Positions 1-8,350 of a DNA stretch of 64,000 bases are shown in pieces (position 1 is the stretch's first letter; each line of letters begins with the position of its first letter). The notes beneath the pieces were generated by a model, which was not told the DNA's origin, did no database searches, and was given only the letters and a program-made list of their open reading frames with translations. The stretch is from Haliscomenobacter hydrossis DSM 1100 (GTDB taxonomy: Bacteria > Bacteroidota > Bacteroidia > Chitinophagales > Saprospiraceae). The stretch is taken from the NCBI RefSeq assembly GCF_000212735.1, contig NC_015510.1, forward strand, positions 2,046,001 through 2,110,000, written 5' to 3'. A program made the translations under genes and the position numbers.

Positions 1-1
1 G

Positions 2-1147
2 TTTGTGTTGACCAAAGCCCTCACCCAATCGCAATTTATTGGCACGACTCTACGCGATGAACTGATAGATTACACCACGAAATTGGATGAAAGGAATATA
101 AACAATCTTGAATTGCCCCGAAAATTTGACGAAATAAGCAAAGAAATAAGCGATTTCATGAGCATTAAAGATTATAAATCTGCCTTGGAAAAACTCGACG
201 AAATAGAAAATGAAGAAGATGGAATTAAGTTTTGGGCTAAAGGCTTATGCTATAGCGGCCAGAATGACTATAAAAACGCGGAAAAACATTATCGATTAGC
301 TATTGAAAAAGGTCAATTCAATGCTTCATATAGCTTGGCTAACTTATATAACCGTCAAAGCAAAACTGACTTGGCAGAAAAACATTATCTCTTAGCCATT
401 GAAAAAGGGAATGTTGATTCTTTAACTAATCTGGCTGTTTTGTATCATGAACAAGACAAAACCGACCTAGCGGAAAAATATTTTCTCTTAGCCTTTGAAA
501 ATGGGTATGTAGATGCTTTATATAATCTAGCTATTTTGTATCATGGTCGAGGCAAAACTGATCTCGCAGAAAAATATTATCGCTTAGCCATTGAGAAAGG
601 TGATGGAGATGCTTTATTTAACCTGGCTGTTTTGTATTCAGAACAAAGCAAAACCGACCTAGCGGAAAAACATTATCTCTTAGCCATTGAGAAAGGTGAT
701 ATAAATGCTTTGAATAATCTAGCCTACTTGTATTGGGAAACCAATCAAAAGAAAAAAAAGGCTTTACAACTTATCCAACAACATGCCGAAAAAGTAGATC
801 GTGCCTTAGGTAATGTACTCATCTTAGAAATATGGAATGGCATGTTTGAAAATGTAACGGAGAAAACAGATGGCATTTTTGAAAAAAGTCAGTACGAGGG
901 TTTAATTGATTTCATCGAAGCCCTGCTATGGCTGGGCCAAACCCATCTTGTCCTGTCCTTCTTTGAGAGCGAAACACACGGTGATGCCTTGCGCACCCGC
1001 TACGAGTTGCTGTACTATGCCACCCTGATATTGGCTGATAAAACAGAAGGGAATTTATTGATCAAAATCCCGCCCGAAACCCTGCCTACCGTGGAGGACA
1101 TCGTGCAAAAGGTGAAGGAAAAACGGGCGTTTTATGGTGTGGTGTAA
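2..1147 (+). CDS. Sel1/TPR-like repeat protein, 5' end cut by window
   Basis: The reading frame is open to the window edge, so the real start probably lies upstream; the first in-window candidate is GTG at 5. About 381 residues are visible. From about residue 85 there are five helical repeats of 32 residues built on LAEKHYLLAIEKG then NALxNLAxLY, which resembles Sel1 or TPR solenoids that mediate protein-protein contacts. After about residue 245 comes a non-repeated helical tail without a motif I recognise. No signal peptide can be judged because the N-terminus is missing. The part before the repeats is helical and may link to an upstream effector domain outside the window. The repeats are also very similar at DNA level. 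The partner is unknown. Confidence 0.75.
   Translation, partial: FVLTKALTQSQFIGTTLRDELIDYTTKLDERNINNLELPRKFDEISKEISDFMSIKDYKSALEKLDEIENEEDGIKFWAKGLCYSGQNDYKNAEKHYRLAIEKGQFNASYSLANLYNRQSKTDLAEKHYLLAIEKGNVDSLTNLAVLYHEQDKTDLAEKYFLLAFENGYVDALYNLAILYHGRGKTDLAEKYYRLAIEKGDGDALFNLAVLYSEQSKTDLAEKHYLLAIEKGDINALNNLAYLYWETNQKKKKALQLIQQHAEKVDRALGNVLILEIWNGMFENVTEKTDGIFEKSQYEGLIDFIEALLWLGQTHLVLSFFESETHGDALRTRYELLYYATLILADKTEGNLLIKIPPETLPTVEDIVQKVKEKRAFYGVV
271..745 (+). repeat. 96-bp tandem repeat inside the Sel1-like gene
   Basis: Five in-frame units of 96 bp (32 codons). Stretches such as AAAACCGACCTAGCGGAAAA recur almost unchanged at about 458 and 646, and variants of it occur in the other units. The units are therefore close at nucleotide level, not only in protein. 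Confidence 0.7.
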
Positions 1148-1167
1148 AGATGGAGGCAGAAGCTGCC

Positions 1168-1599
1168 TCAAGCGAAAACCCCTATTTCTAGACCCAAACA
1201 ATCCGAATAATCCGATTCTTCAATCACTTCATTTTGAGGCGTGATTTTGTACCAACCTTGTATCTCATAATCGTAATATTCCAATAAAGGCCGATACACC
1301 ACAAAAAAGATTTCCTGCAAATCAGGGTAATAATCAATCAGCTCTTCATAACGTTTCCGCTTGGCATTGTCACTGAACGGCTTTTTGAAGATTTCAATGC
1401 ACACTTTTGCGGTCTCTTCTTTGTCAAAAACGGTAACATCAGCAGATAAACTTTTTTCGTCGTCATCCCGCAAGGCCGCTTCTTGAATGGGCTGCCATTC
1501 TTTCAAATTAAGTTTACTCGTCAAATTGATCAAAATCTGACGAGCAATGATTTGGTGGGTTTTGGCAGGACGTACAGGCATATAGACGGCACTCATCAT
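1168..1599 (-). CDS. Uma2-like (DUF820) PD-(D/E)XK family protein
   Basis: A 143-residue protein. The segment around residues 52-73 places an Asp in SADVTVFD, then C-I-E-I-F-K-K, which fits the D...ExK pattern of the Uma2/DUF820 nuclease-like fold. The usual PDV is SADV here. No signal peptide is present, so it is probably cytoplasmic. Members of this family are common in multi-copy sets in cyanobacteria and Bacteroidota and mostly have no assigned function. It lies 78 bp downstream of the symporter on the same strand and may or may not share its transcript. The family assignment rests on motif spacing only. Confidence 0.55.
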   Translation of the reverse strand: MMSAVYMPVRPAKTHQIIARQILINLTSKLNLKEWQPIQEAALRDDDEKSLSADVTVFDKEETAKVCIEIFKKPFSDNAKRKRYEELIDYYPDLQEIFFVVYRPLLEYYDYEIQGWYKITPQNEVIEESDYSDCLGLEIGVFA

Positions 1600-1677
1600 T
1601 TTTTGCGGTTTTGACTTTTAGTACCTTACAAAATAAAAGAAAAAAAGCCACAAAAGCTAATCCTAACCCCCATAATT

Positions 1678-3426
1678 TTACCCAACCACTCCCTCTTTCT
1701 CCTTCTCGGGCATCACCCCTTGCAACACCGCTGCGATCCCCATCACCAGCAAGCACCCGATCAAGTTCAACCACAGATACGCTACCCGCACCGGAATCAC
1801 CCAACCGAACAGGTTGAGGCTCATTTTGTACTCGCTCATCACATACACCACAATCACGATGATTTGGGTCAAAATGGCCGCCAGAAATGCCGCTCTACCT
1901 TTGACTTTGGGTAGAAAAAACGCCGTCAGGAACACCCCCAAGATGACCCCATAGAAGATCGAACCGATGATGTTTACAGCCTGAATCAGGTTGTCGAACA
2001 GTTGAGCAGAAAAAGCAAAAGCCAACGAAATCAAGCACCAAACCACCACAAACAATTTCGACATCCGTAAATAATGCCGATCGCTGGCTGCAGGTTTGTA
2101 CAAGCGTTGGTAAAGGTCAATCACGGTGGTAGTGGCCAGGGCATTGATGGCCGAGGCCCCGGAAGAGCAGGCCGCCGCCAAAATCATGGCCAGCAACAAG
2201 CCGATCACCCCAATGGGCATGTATTGCAACACATAGGTGATGAATACGTAGTCGGTATCCTTGGTAGCCGCATCCGGCACATGGTCTTTGATCAGGCTTC
2301 TGGCATCTTCACGCAGTTGTAGCTCTGTAGCATGCAGGGTTTGTACCTCCGCCTGCGCCAGATTGGCTTGCTGATCATCACCACTGCGCATGGCTTTCAT
2401 CATGCCATCAACCGCCAATCGCCGTTGTTCAAAAACCTTTTCCTGCTGGGTTTCCAATACCTTATACTGCTCGGCGGCACTGCCACTCAGGCGGCTTACA
2501 TTGTTGGAATTGAAGTGCAGTGGCGCTTGGTTGAAGAGGTAAAAAACAAACACGAGTACCCCTACCCCCAGAATGATGAACTGCATGGGTACTTTGATCA
2601 AGCCATTGAGCATCAAACCCATTCGGCCCTCCGCCAAGGACTTCCCACCCAAATAACGCGCTACCTGCGACTGATCGGTACCAAAATAGGAAATGGCCAA
2701 AAACGCCCCTCCAATGATGCCCGACCAGATGTTGTATCGACTGGATAAATCAAATTTGAAGTCTACCAGGTTGATTTTACCCATTTTGCCCGCAATATTG
2801 ACCGCATCAACAAAATGTACATCGGGTGGCAATTGGTAAAACACCAGACCTGCGGCTAAAAATAGGCCCAACCAAATCACCGCAAATTGCAAGGTTTGAG
2901 TATAACTCACCGCTTTGAATCCTCCGATGTAGGTATACACCAAAATCAAGCCGCCGATGAATAAAATTGTGAAATTTAAAGACCAGCCCAGCAACTCCGA
3001 CATCACGATCGAAGGCGCAAAAAAGGAAAGTCCGGTGGAAAAACCACGCTGGATCAAAAACAAGGAAGCCGTAAATACCCGCGTATTGAGTCCAAACCGG
3101 GTCTCGAGGTATTCATAAGCGGTGTAGATTTTTAGTTTGTAAAAATAAGGAATGACGAATATGCTCAAAAATATCATGGCCAGCGGTAGGCCAAAATAAA
3201 ACTGCACAAAGCGCATTCCATCTTCGTAAGCTTGCCCGGGCAGGGAAAGGAAAGTGATGGCACTGGCCTGAGTAGCCATAATATTGAAGCCGATGACCGT
3301 CCAATTCAAGTCATCGTTGCCCCGCATGTGCGTTTCCGAAGAACGGATGTGGCGGGTTCTCCATATTCCAAAAGCTGCGATCCCGATGAGGGTGGCCAGC
3401 ATCACCAGCCAGTCGATCCAATTCAT
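1678..3426 (-). CDS. sodium:solute symporter (SSS family)
   Basis: A 582-residue polytopic membrane protein of the SSS/SLC5 family, which couples Na+ entry to uptake of a small solute. Hydrophobic segments run throughout; GSAAEQYK to about residue 385 forms a long charged helical insertion between membrane segments. Typical features are the first helix MNWIDWLVMLATLIGI, the unwound Na+-site region N-I-M-A-T-Q-A-S-A-I-T-F-L-S-L-P, and GGFKAVSYTQTLQ. The substrate cannot be read from sequence; Bacteroidota members often neighbour sialic acid or sugar genes, but none is here. It is preceded at 6 bp by a 37-codon single-helix gene that probably belongs with it. Confidence 0.9.
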   Translation of the reverse strand: MNWIDWLVMLATLIGIAAFGIWRTRHIRSSETHMRGNDDLNWTVIGFNIMATQASAITFLSLPGQAYEDGMRFVQFYFGLPLAMIFLSIFVIPYFYKLKIYTAYEYLETRFGLNTRVFTASLFLIQRGFSTGLSFFAPSIVMSELLGWSLNFTILFIGGLILVYTYIGGFKAVSYTQTLQFAVIWLGLFLAAGLVFYQLPPDVHFVDAVNIAGKMGKINLVDFKFDLSSRYNIWSGIIGGAFLAISYFGTDQSQVARYLGGKSLAEGRMGLMLNGLIKVPMQFIILGVGVLVFVFYLFNQAPLHFNSNNVSRLSGSAAEQYKVLETQQEKVFEQRRLAVDGMMKAMRSGDDQQANLAQAEVQTLHATELQLREDARSLIKDHVPDAATKDTDYVFITYVLQYMPIGVIGLLLAMILAAACSSGASAINALATTTVIDLYQRLYKPAASDRHYLRMSKLFVVVWCLISLAFAFSAQLFDNLIQAVNIIGSIFYGVILGVFLTAFFLPKVKGRAAFLAAILTQIIVIVVYVMSEYKMSLNLFGWVIPVRVAYLWLNLIGCLLVMGIAAVLQGVMPEKEKEGVVG

Positions 3427-3432
3427 AGTGTG

Positions 3433-3546
3433 TCAGGCAAATAATCGAGTAAAGAGATAAAAAAGCGCAATCAGTATGGCATTGAACCAAAATACCAAAT
3501 GGTAGACTTGGTTCCAGGATTTGAAAAAGGGTGGACGATCCGACAT
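3433..3546 (-). CDS. 37-residue single-helix protein upstream of symporter
   Basis: An ATG-to-TGA frame of 38 codons that ends 6 bp before the symporter start. It begins MSDRPPFFKSWNQVYHL, followed by a hydrophobic helix and the end FTRLFA. The layout is a short cytoplasmic amphipathic head, one membrane span and a basic tail. Tight spacing, same strand and clear membrane-helix composition suggest a real small subunit or chaperone of the symporter. I believe similar F-F-K-x-W...F-Y-x-F-T-x peptides precede SSS symporters in other Bacteroidota, but cannot confirm this here. It is easily missed by gene callers because of its length. Confidence 0.65.
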   Translation of the reverse strand: MSDRPPFFKSWNQVYHLVFWFNAILIALFYLFTRLFA

Positions 3547-3547
3547 G

Positions 3548-3636
3548 GTTCGAGGGTTCGGGAGTTCGGGGGTTCGAAGTTCGGGGGTTCGGGCGTCAAC
3601 CCTCGAACTCTCGAACTTCGAACCCCCGAACCCTTG
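3548..3636. repeat. intergenic inverted repeat with GTTCGxGG tandem arms
   Basis: The left arm (about 3548-3594) repeats GTTCGAGG/GTTCGGGG-type units; after CGTCAA the right arm (about 3598-3634) carries their complement, CCTCGAACTCTCGAACTTCG and on. The two arms can pair into a long imperfect hairpin between the PIG-L stop and the small membrane gene start. Confidence 0.8.
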
Positions 3637-3638
3637 AT

Positions 3639-6149
3639 TTATTTTCCAATTGAAATCATATTCGCAAAAATCCGGTAAGCGCCCGGCACACCCGCAGGCA
3701 GTTGGCGGAACCAGGAGTAACCTGTATAAATGTAGTAACCAGAGCCGTATTTGGCCACCAGCAAACCGCCATCGCGAGCCGGTTCACCGGGGTCATTGGC
3801 CGAAAGGATGGCTTCGAAGTTGGCTTTGTCCCAATCGTTGGGGAAATACAAGCCACGTTCTTGCACCCAGCCGCTGAAATCCTGAGCCGTAATTTTATTG
3901 GGTTGATTCAGCAACTTGTGTTCGGGTTTGAGGAAACGTACTTCGGCGTTTTCATCCGTTACCCGATCGCGGGAAACATTCAAGGCAAAAGGGGCAAGTT
4001 CTTTGGCTTCGACTTTGTATTCAAAGTTGGTGTTGTACTGCACAATCAAAGTGCCTCCTTTACGGGTGTACTCCATCAAATTGGTTTGCCGATAGGCTAA
4101 AGCGTCAATGGTATTGTAAGCGCGAATCCCCATGATGACCGCGTCATATTTGGCGAGGTTTTCCGGGGTGAGGTCTTTTTCACTCAGCATGTCAACTTTA
4201 TAGCCGATCTGTTGCAAGCTGGCCGGAATGTCGTCTCCCGCACCCGCAACGTACCCCAACAGTTGCCCCGCTTTTTTCAACTCGATGTGCGCCACTTTGG
4301 CTTCGGCGTTGAGCAATACGGTTTGAGCCGGAATATGGTCGTACTTGATTTCGAGCATTTCCTTGCTGTAATTCTGCCCATCAATGGTCGCTACCGGGAA
4401 AATTTTACCTTCGCTGGCCCCTGATGGAGGCGTGACCATAAATTTGATGCTCTTTTCATCCCCTTTTTTGGCAATGCTAAAATTCGCCTCGGCGGGTTCC
4501 ACTTTCCAGCCAGTGGGTACGCCCAATTTGAGGGTTCCGCTAATGTTGCCTTTCCCGGCTTTTACTTGTACACTAACTGGTTTGGCATCGTTGTCAGCGA
4601 ACACCAATACTTTTTCAGCCACTTTGGTAAATACGGGCGGAATGATTTCGAAAGGCCGGTAAATTTCCCCTTTAGCAGGATCCGCATCTCTGTAAACGAT
4701 GTCCGTTTCGTAGACGATCGGAACACCCGCAATTTTATAGTGGTAACGGGCCTTGAAGGCGCGTTGCGTTTCGGGTTTACCCCGCATTTGTTGGTCCTTC
4801 ACGGCGTACATGCCTGGTGTACCCGGATCGCTGAGCCAGTAGGCACTGGTATAGGTCATGTCTTTGTTCAGGCGCACTTTGCGCGGCCAGATCAGTCCCT
4901 GGTTGTTGGCCAGGGGCTTGTTGAATACGCTATCCAGTCCAATCGGGTCGATGCTTACTTTGTCCAATACCACAATGGCCGGGCTGCGGTTGATGACCTC
5001 GGTACGGATGGTCATTTCGTCGCCGGGAGCGGCAGAAAAATCGGCAGCAGCCGTTTCGTGGTAAAGGCCCAAACAGGCTTTGATCACGTCTTTGATTTCC
5101 ACCAATTTCACCCTTTTCCAATAGCCGTCGGGCAGTTTGTCGATCAATTGGTAGGCTTTGACTAGTTCGGGCACACTGGCTACTGGATTGTCAAAACGGA
5201 ATTTAGCTTTTACCGCCGCCAGGATGACCCCAATCGGTGCACCGCCCGGTACACGGGTCCAGGTGGTATTGATGCCTTCAAACAGGTCGGTTTTACTTTT
5301 GGGTTCGTCGCCTTTGATGAATTCGAAGTACTCCTGGCTGGTACCCCGGGTACCCATAGAGCCAAATCCCTGGCAACGGTGCGAACTGCGGCTTTCGGCA
5401 GCAATCTCGGTATTGGATTTGCCCAGATTCGGGAAGTATCCTCCAGCTTCTACACTGAACAATTTGGATTTATCGGCTTTTTCAAAAGCGGCGCGGCTGC
5501 CAAAGAAAAACCAGGAGATGTTGAAGAAGGTACGGCGCGGTTGCCAGGGCTTGACGTAAGCCAATTGCTCGGGATAAGCCTGGGGGTTGTTGGCCAAATC
5601 AAAAGCTTCCACCGAAAGAACCGCTGAAGCTGTGTGGTGACCGTGCGTAGTACCCGCTGTGCGGTGGTCAAAACGATTGACAATCACATCGGGTTGCCAT
5701 TGTCGGATGGCCCATACGACGTCGCCCAAAACATCGTTGCGGTCCCAGGTTTGGAAGGTTTCGGCGGGGTTTTTGGAAAAACCAAAATCGTTGGCACGGG
5801 TGAATAGCTGTTTGCCGCCGTCAATACGCCGGGCGGCCAGCAGTTCTTGGGTACGCAACAAACCTAAAAGCTCACGGATCTCCGGACCAATCAGGTTCTG
5901 TCCTCCATCGCCGCGCGTGAGCGAAAGGTAAGCCACATTGGCCTTACGCTCATTGGCGAGGTAAGAGATAAACAGGGTATTTTCATCATCGGGGTGCGCC
6001 GCAATGTACAAGGCCGAACCTAAAAAATTCAGCTTCTTGATGGCTTCGTAAATTTCCCCGGAAGTATAACGTTTAGGTGCTTGAGCACGAACTGTCGTAA
6101 AAGGAAGGATCAAAACAAACAGTAAAAAATAAATGCTCCGACGCTGCAT
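3639..6149 (-). CDS. secreted PIG-L (LmbE) family deacetylase with C-terminal ThuA-like domain
   Basis: I place the start at 6149 because MQRRSIYFLLFVLILPF...RAQ is a clear signal peptide; a longer frame upstream adds 63 unlikely residues. The mature N-terminal domain has the PIG-L/LmbE zinc motif AHPDDENTL (residues about 50) with LSLTRGDGGQN and, later, the HxxH-type THGHHTASA. This fold removes N-acetyl groups from amino sugars. The middle is beta-rich (NEW3-like sandwich, KAGKGNISGTLKLGVP region). The C-terminal about 200 residues (LLGYVAGAGDDIPASL to DAVIMGIRAYNT) look like a ThuA/class I amidotransferase-like fold. It is 836 residues long. It is probably periplasmic or surface-located glycan processing; the substrate is unknown. 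Confidence 0.88.
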   Translation of the reverse strand: MQRRSIYFLLFVLILPFTTVRAQAPKRYTSGEIYEAIKKLNFLGSALYIAAHPDDENTLFISYLANERKANVAYLSLTRGDGGQNLIGPEIRELLGLLRTQELLAARRIDGGKQLFTRANDFGFSKNPAETFQTWDRNDVLGDVVWAIRQWQPDVIVNRFDHRTAGTTHGHHTASAVLSVEAFDLANNPQAYPEQLAYVKPWQPRRTFFNISWFFFGSRAAFEKADKSKLFSVEAGGYFPNLGKSNTEIAAESRSSHRCQGFGSMGTRGTSQEYFEFIKGDEPKSKTDLFEGINTTWTRVPGGAPIGVILAAVKAKFRFDNPVASVPELVKAYQLIDKLPDGYWKRVKLVEIKDVIKACLGLYHETAAADFSAAPGDEMTIRTEVINRSPAIVVLDKVSIDPIGLDSVFNKPLANNQGLIWPRKVRLNKDMTYTSAYWLSDPGTPGMYAVKDQQMRGKPETQRAFKARYHYKIAGVPIVYETDIVYRDADPAKGEIYRPFEIIPPVFTKVAEKVLVFADNDAKPVSVQVKAGKGNISGTLKLGVPTGWKVEPAEANFSIAKKGDEKSIKFMVTPPSGASEGKIFPVATIDGQNYSKEMLEIKYDHIPAQTVLLNAEAKVAHIELKKAGQLLGYVAGAGDDIPASLQQIGYKVDMLSEKDLTPENLAKYDAVIMGIRAYNTIDALAYRQTNLMEYTRKGGTLIVQYNTNFEYKVEAKELAPFALNVSRDRVTDENAEVRFLKPEHKLLNQPNKITAQDFSGWVQERGLYFPNDWDKANFEAILSANDPGEPARDGGLLVAKYGSGYYIYTGYSWFRQLPAGVPGAYRIFANMISIGK

Positions 6150-6186
6150 AAGTGATTTTGTTTTGGTACAAAAAAATCGAGTGTGG

Positions 6187-6194
6187 CAAATATA
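6187..6194 (-). promoter_or_regulatory. candidate -7 element (TATATTTG) of the PIG-L gene
   Basis: On the minus strand TATATTTG fits the Bacteroidota consensus TAnnTTTG and lies about 38 bp upstream of the chosen ATG at 6149. No good -33 TTG at standard spacing was found, so support is partial. Confidence 0.4.
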
Positions 6195-6428
6195 CATGTT
6201 GCCACGCAGAAAGTATGGGAAAGATGGGTATAGGATCGTTTTGGAGGCGTATTCGGAGAAAATGCAATGCAGGCGGCAAATTGTTTCAGAGAGTCGGCGA
6301 ATAGATGTCAAAGTAAAAAATGGTTTTTGCAGCTGCAATCATATGCTGTGGTTTTAGGTGACGGTGGTGGATGTGTATATTTGTCAAAGCACTGACAAAT
6401 TAACTCTATTCGCCCTTTATCTCCAAAC

Positions 6429-6722
6429 CTATCGGGCATAAATCAACGTTTTTTCTTGATGAATTGCTGGGCCAATAAATTCCGAAAGCCCTCTCGACGA
6501 GACCAAATCCACTTCACGGCCCAATAAATCCTCAAGGTCTAATTTCATGCCGACAAATTCAAGGCCGACAGGTTGCGTGTAGTCGAGTTCGACTAAAATA
6601 TCCAAATCACTTTTTTCTTCCGCTTCCCCCCGTACAAACGAACCAAATAGATAAGCTTTCAAGACAGGCTTGTCTTGAAAATAGTGGCGGATGGTTTGAA
6701 TTTGTTGGTCGTTGAGGTACAT
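6429..6722 (-). CDS. MNT-type minimal nucleotidyltransferase
   Basis: A 97-residue protein with the polymerase-beta-like core AYLFGSFVRGEAEEKSDLDI (about residues 23-42), in which GSF and the D-x-D pair bind nucleotide and metal. This is the MntA family, usually the antitoxin that AMPylates a HEPN (DUF86) RNase toxin. The HEPN gene normally sits next to it, but none is present on either side: downstream is non-coding to the PIG-L promoter, and upstream is a divergent unrelated gene. It is therefore an orphan antitoxin-like gene, or acts alone. Confidence 0.8.
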   Translation of the reverse strand: MYLNDQQIQTIRHYFQDKPVLKAYLFGSFVRGEAEEKSDLDILVELDYTQPVGLEFVGMKLDLEDLLGREVDLVSSRGLSEFIGPAIHQEKTLIYAR

Positions 6723-6825
6723 TTTCAGTGTTTGACTGGATAAAATTAGGTTTTTTTAGAGGATTAAACAAACGTACGCGTAATGCATCTTTGCACTTTC
6801 GATAAAAACCGATATTTTTATTATC

Positions 6826-7104
6826 ATGGAGCATCAAAAAGAACTTACCGAAGCAGAATTATTGCATCACCTCCAGCTGAGCATCGATCCAAATGATTTG
6901 AAGGAATATCAGCAACTTGTTGCAATATTTAAAGGAGGAGAAATTTCACCTGAAGATCATGAACGATTGATTCAGTTGAGCGATCTTGTTGAAATTACCC
7001 ACGCCATGAGAATGAAACATGTAGTCGCGCTGGCTAAATTGCGCAATATTTCGCTGGAAGACATGTTGCAAGAACTGGGCGCACCCTCTATCACACATCT
7101 TTAA
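6826..7104 (+). CDS. small conserved-looking cytoplasmic protein, unknown
   Basis: A 92-residue, mostly helical, acidic protein without signal peptide. The C-terminal half (SPEDHERLIQLSDLVEITHA and after, ending LRNISLEDMLQELG) looks like a helical recognition module similar to those in small proteins near toxin genes, but I do not recognise a named family. It is divergent from the MNT gene with about 100 bp between starts. A CATCTTTGCA sequence about 30 bp upstream resembles a weak Bacteroidota -7 box. A role paired with the MNT protein is possible, but there is no direct evidence. Confidence 0.65.
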   Translation: MEHQKELTEAELLHHLQLSIDPNDLKEYQQLVAIFKGGEISPEDHERLIQLSDLVEITHAMRMKHVVALAKLRNISLEDMLQELGAPSITHL

Positions 7105-7129
7105 AAATCAACAAATTAACCCGAATTTA

Positions 7130-8269
7130 ATGCATTATATTTCCATCTGTGTTTTCCTCCTAACCCTCTCCACCATGTCCCATTCCCAAACCCCTGCCCG
7201 CGACCTCGGCATCCACATTGGCGTCATTCCCACGGGCAAACACAACGCCATCACCGACGTAGGCAACGTACAAGTCGGCCAAGTCACCGTGCGTGAAGGA
7301 CAAAACATCCGCACCGGCGTCACCGTGATTGTGCCGGATACGGGTAATCTTTTTCAACATAAAATTCCGGCTGCCATCTACGTTGGCAATGGTTTTGGAA
7401 AACTGGCGGGCAGTACCCAGGTTCAAGAGCTAGGCAACCTCGAAACGCCCATTGCCTTGACCAATACCCTCAACGTATCGACCGCCATGGATGCGCTCAT
7501 TGAATACACGCTGAACCAGCCCGGTAACGAAAAAGCCCAATCGGTCAATGCCCTGGTGGGCGAAACCAACGACGGCTACCTCAACGACATTCGCGGGCGA
7601 CATGTCAACAAAGCGCACGTACTACAAGCCATCAAAAATGCCAAATCTGGCCCAGTGGAAGAAGGTTGTGTGGGCGCAGGAACGGGAACCGTATGCTTTG
7701 GTTTTAAAGGGGGCATCGGTACAGCATCGCGCAAATTTCCTGCTGAACTGGGTGGATATACCGTTGGCGTACTCGTACAAAGCAATTTTGGTGGCGTGCT
7801 TGAAATCAATGGCGCACCGGTAGGCCAGGAATTGAAACAATACTACCTCAGCGAATACTTCAAAGACAAAGCCGATGGCTCTTGCATGATCGTGGTAGCA
7901 ACGGACGCGCCCCTGGACAGCCGCAATCTGGAGCGCCTGGCCAAACGAGCGATGCTCGGCTTGGGCAAAACCGGGGGCATCGCCTCCAACGGCAGCGGCG
8001 ATTATGTCATCGCATTCAGCACTGCAACAGAATTACGGGTCAAACATGAAACCAAAGATTTGACCCAAACCCTGACGGTACTACGCAACGACGCCATGTC
8101 GGGCTTATTCATGGCCGCCATTGAAGCAACCGAAGAGGCGATCCTCAATTCGCTGTTTCAAGCCACTACTACGGAAGGTAAGGATGGGCATAAAATTGAG
8201 GCTTTGCCTTTGGATAAGGTGCTGCCGATTTTAAAAAAATACAATAAAAAAGTGAAAAACGAAAAGTGA
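7130..8269 (+). CDS. secreted P1 (DmpA/S58) family aminopeptidase
   Basis: A 379-residue protein with signal peptide MHYISICVFLLTLSTMSHSQ. It has the DmpA fold signatures GNVQVGQVTV, NTLNVSTAMDALI, GAGTGTVCFGFKGGIGTASR and G-S-C-M-I-V-V-A-T-D-A-P-L. In this family the precursor cleaves itself before a Ser that becomes the N-terminal nucleophile; Gly250-Ser251 matches the Gly249-Ser250 site of DmpA almost to the residue. Members act as D- or beta-aminopeptidases on short peptides. The last codons (KKVKNEK) are contributed by the left arm of a tandem-repeat hairpin, so the C-terminus has probably been altered by that element. Confidence 0.9.
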   Translation: MHYISICVFLLTLSTMSHSQTPARDLGIHIGVIPTGKHNAITDVGNVQVGQVTVREGQNIRTGVTVIVPDTGNLFQHKIPAAIYVGNGFGKLAGSTQVQELGNLETPIALTNTLNVSTAMDALIEYTLNQPGNEKAQSVNALVGETNDGYLNDIRGRHVNKAHVLQAIKNAKSGPVEEGCVGAGTGTVCFGFKGGIGTASRKFPAELGGYTVGVLVQSNFGGVLEINGAPVGQELKQYYLSEYFKDKADGSCMIVVATDAPLDSRNLERLAKRAMLGLGKTGGIASNGSGDYVIAFSTATELRVKHETKDLTQTLTVLRNDAMSGLFMAAIEATEEAILNSLFQATTTEGKDGHKIEALPLDKVLPILKKYNKKVKNEK

Positions 8270-8339
8270 AAAACGAAAAGTATATTGCTTTTCACTTTTC
8301 ACTTTTCACTTTTCACTTTTCACTTTTCGCTTTTCGCTT
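8246..8339. repeat. inverted repeat with GAAAAGTG/GAAAAACG tandem units
   Basis: The left arm (8246-8280) is a tandem array of AAAAGTG and AAAAACG; after TATATTGC the right arm (8288-8339) is TTTTCAC repeated about five times, then TTTTCGC. The stop codon of the upstream peptidase (8267-8269) falls inside the left arm. It could form a long A/T-rich hairpin. Confidence 0.85.
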
Positions 8340-8350
8340 AAATTTCTACC

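Noticed and set aside
1514..1804. A 96-codon minus-strand frame between the Uma2-like and symporter genes.
   Set aside because: It overlaps both genes in another frame and has low-complexity Gly/Asp/Arg composition typical of a shadow.
8246..8339. Repeated TTTTCAC units as a CRISPR array.
   Set aside because: Units are 7-8 bp without spacers, and no cas genes are present. The same holds for the GTTCG element at 3548.
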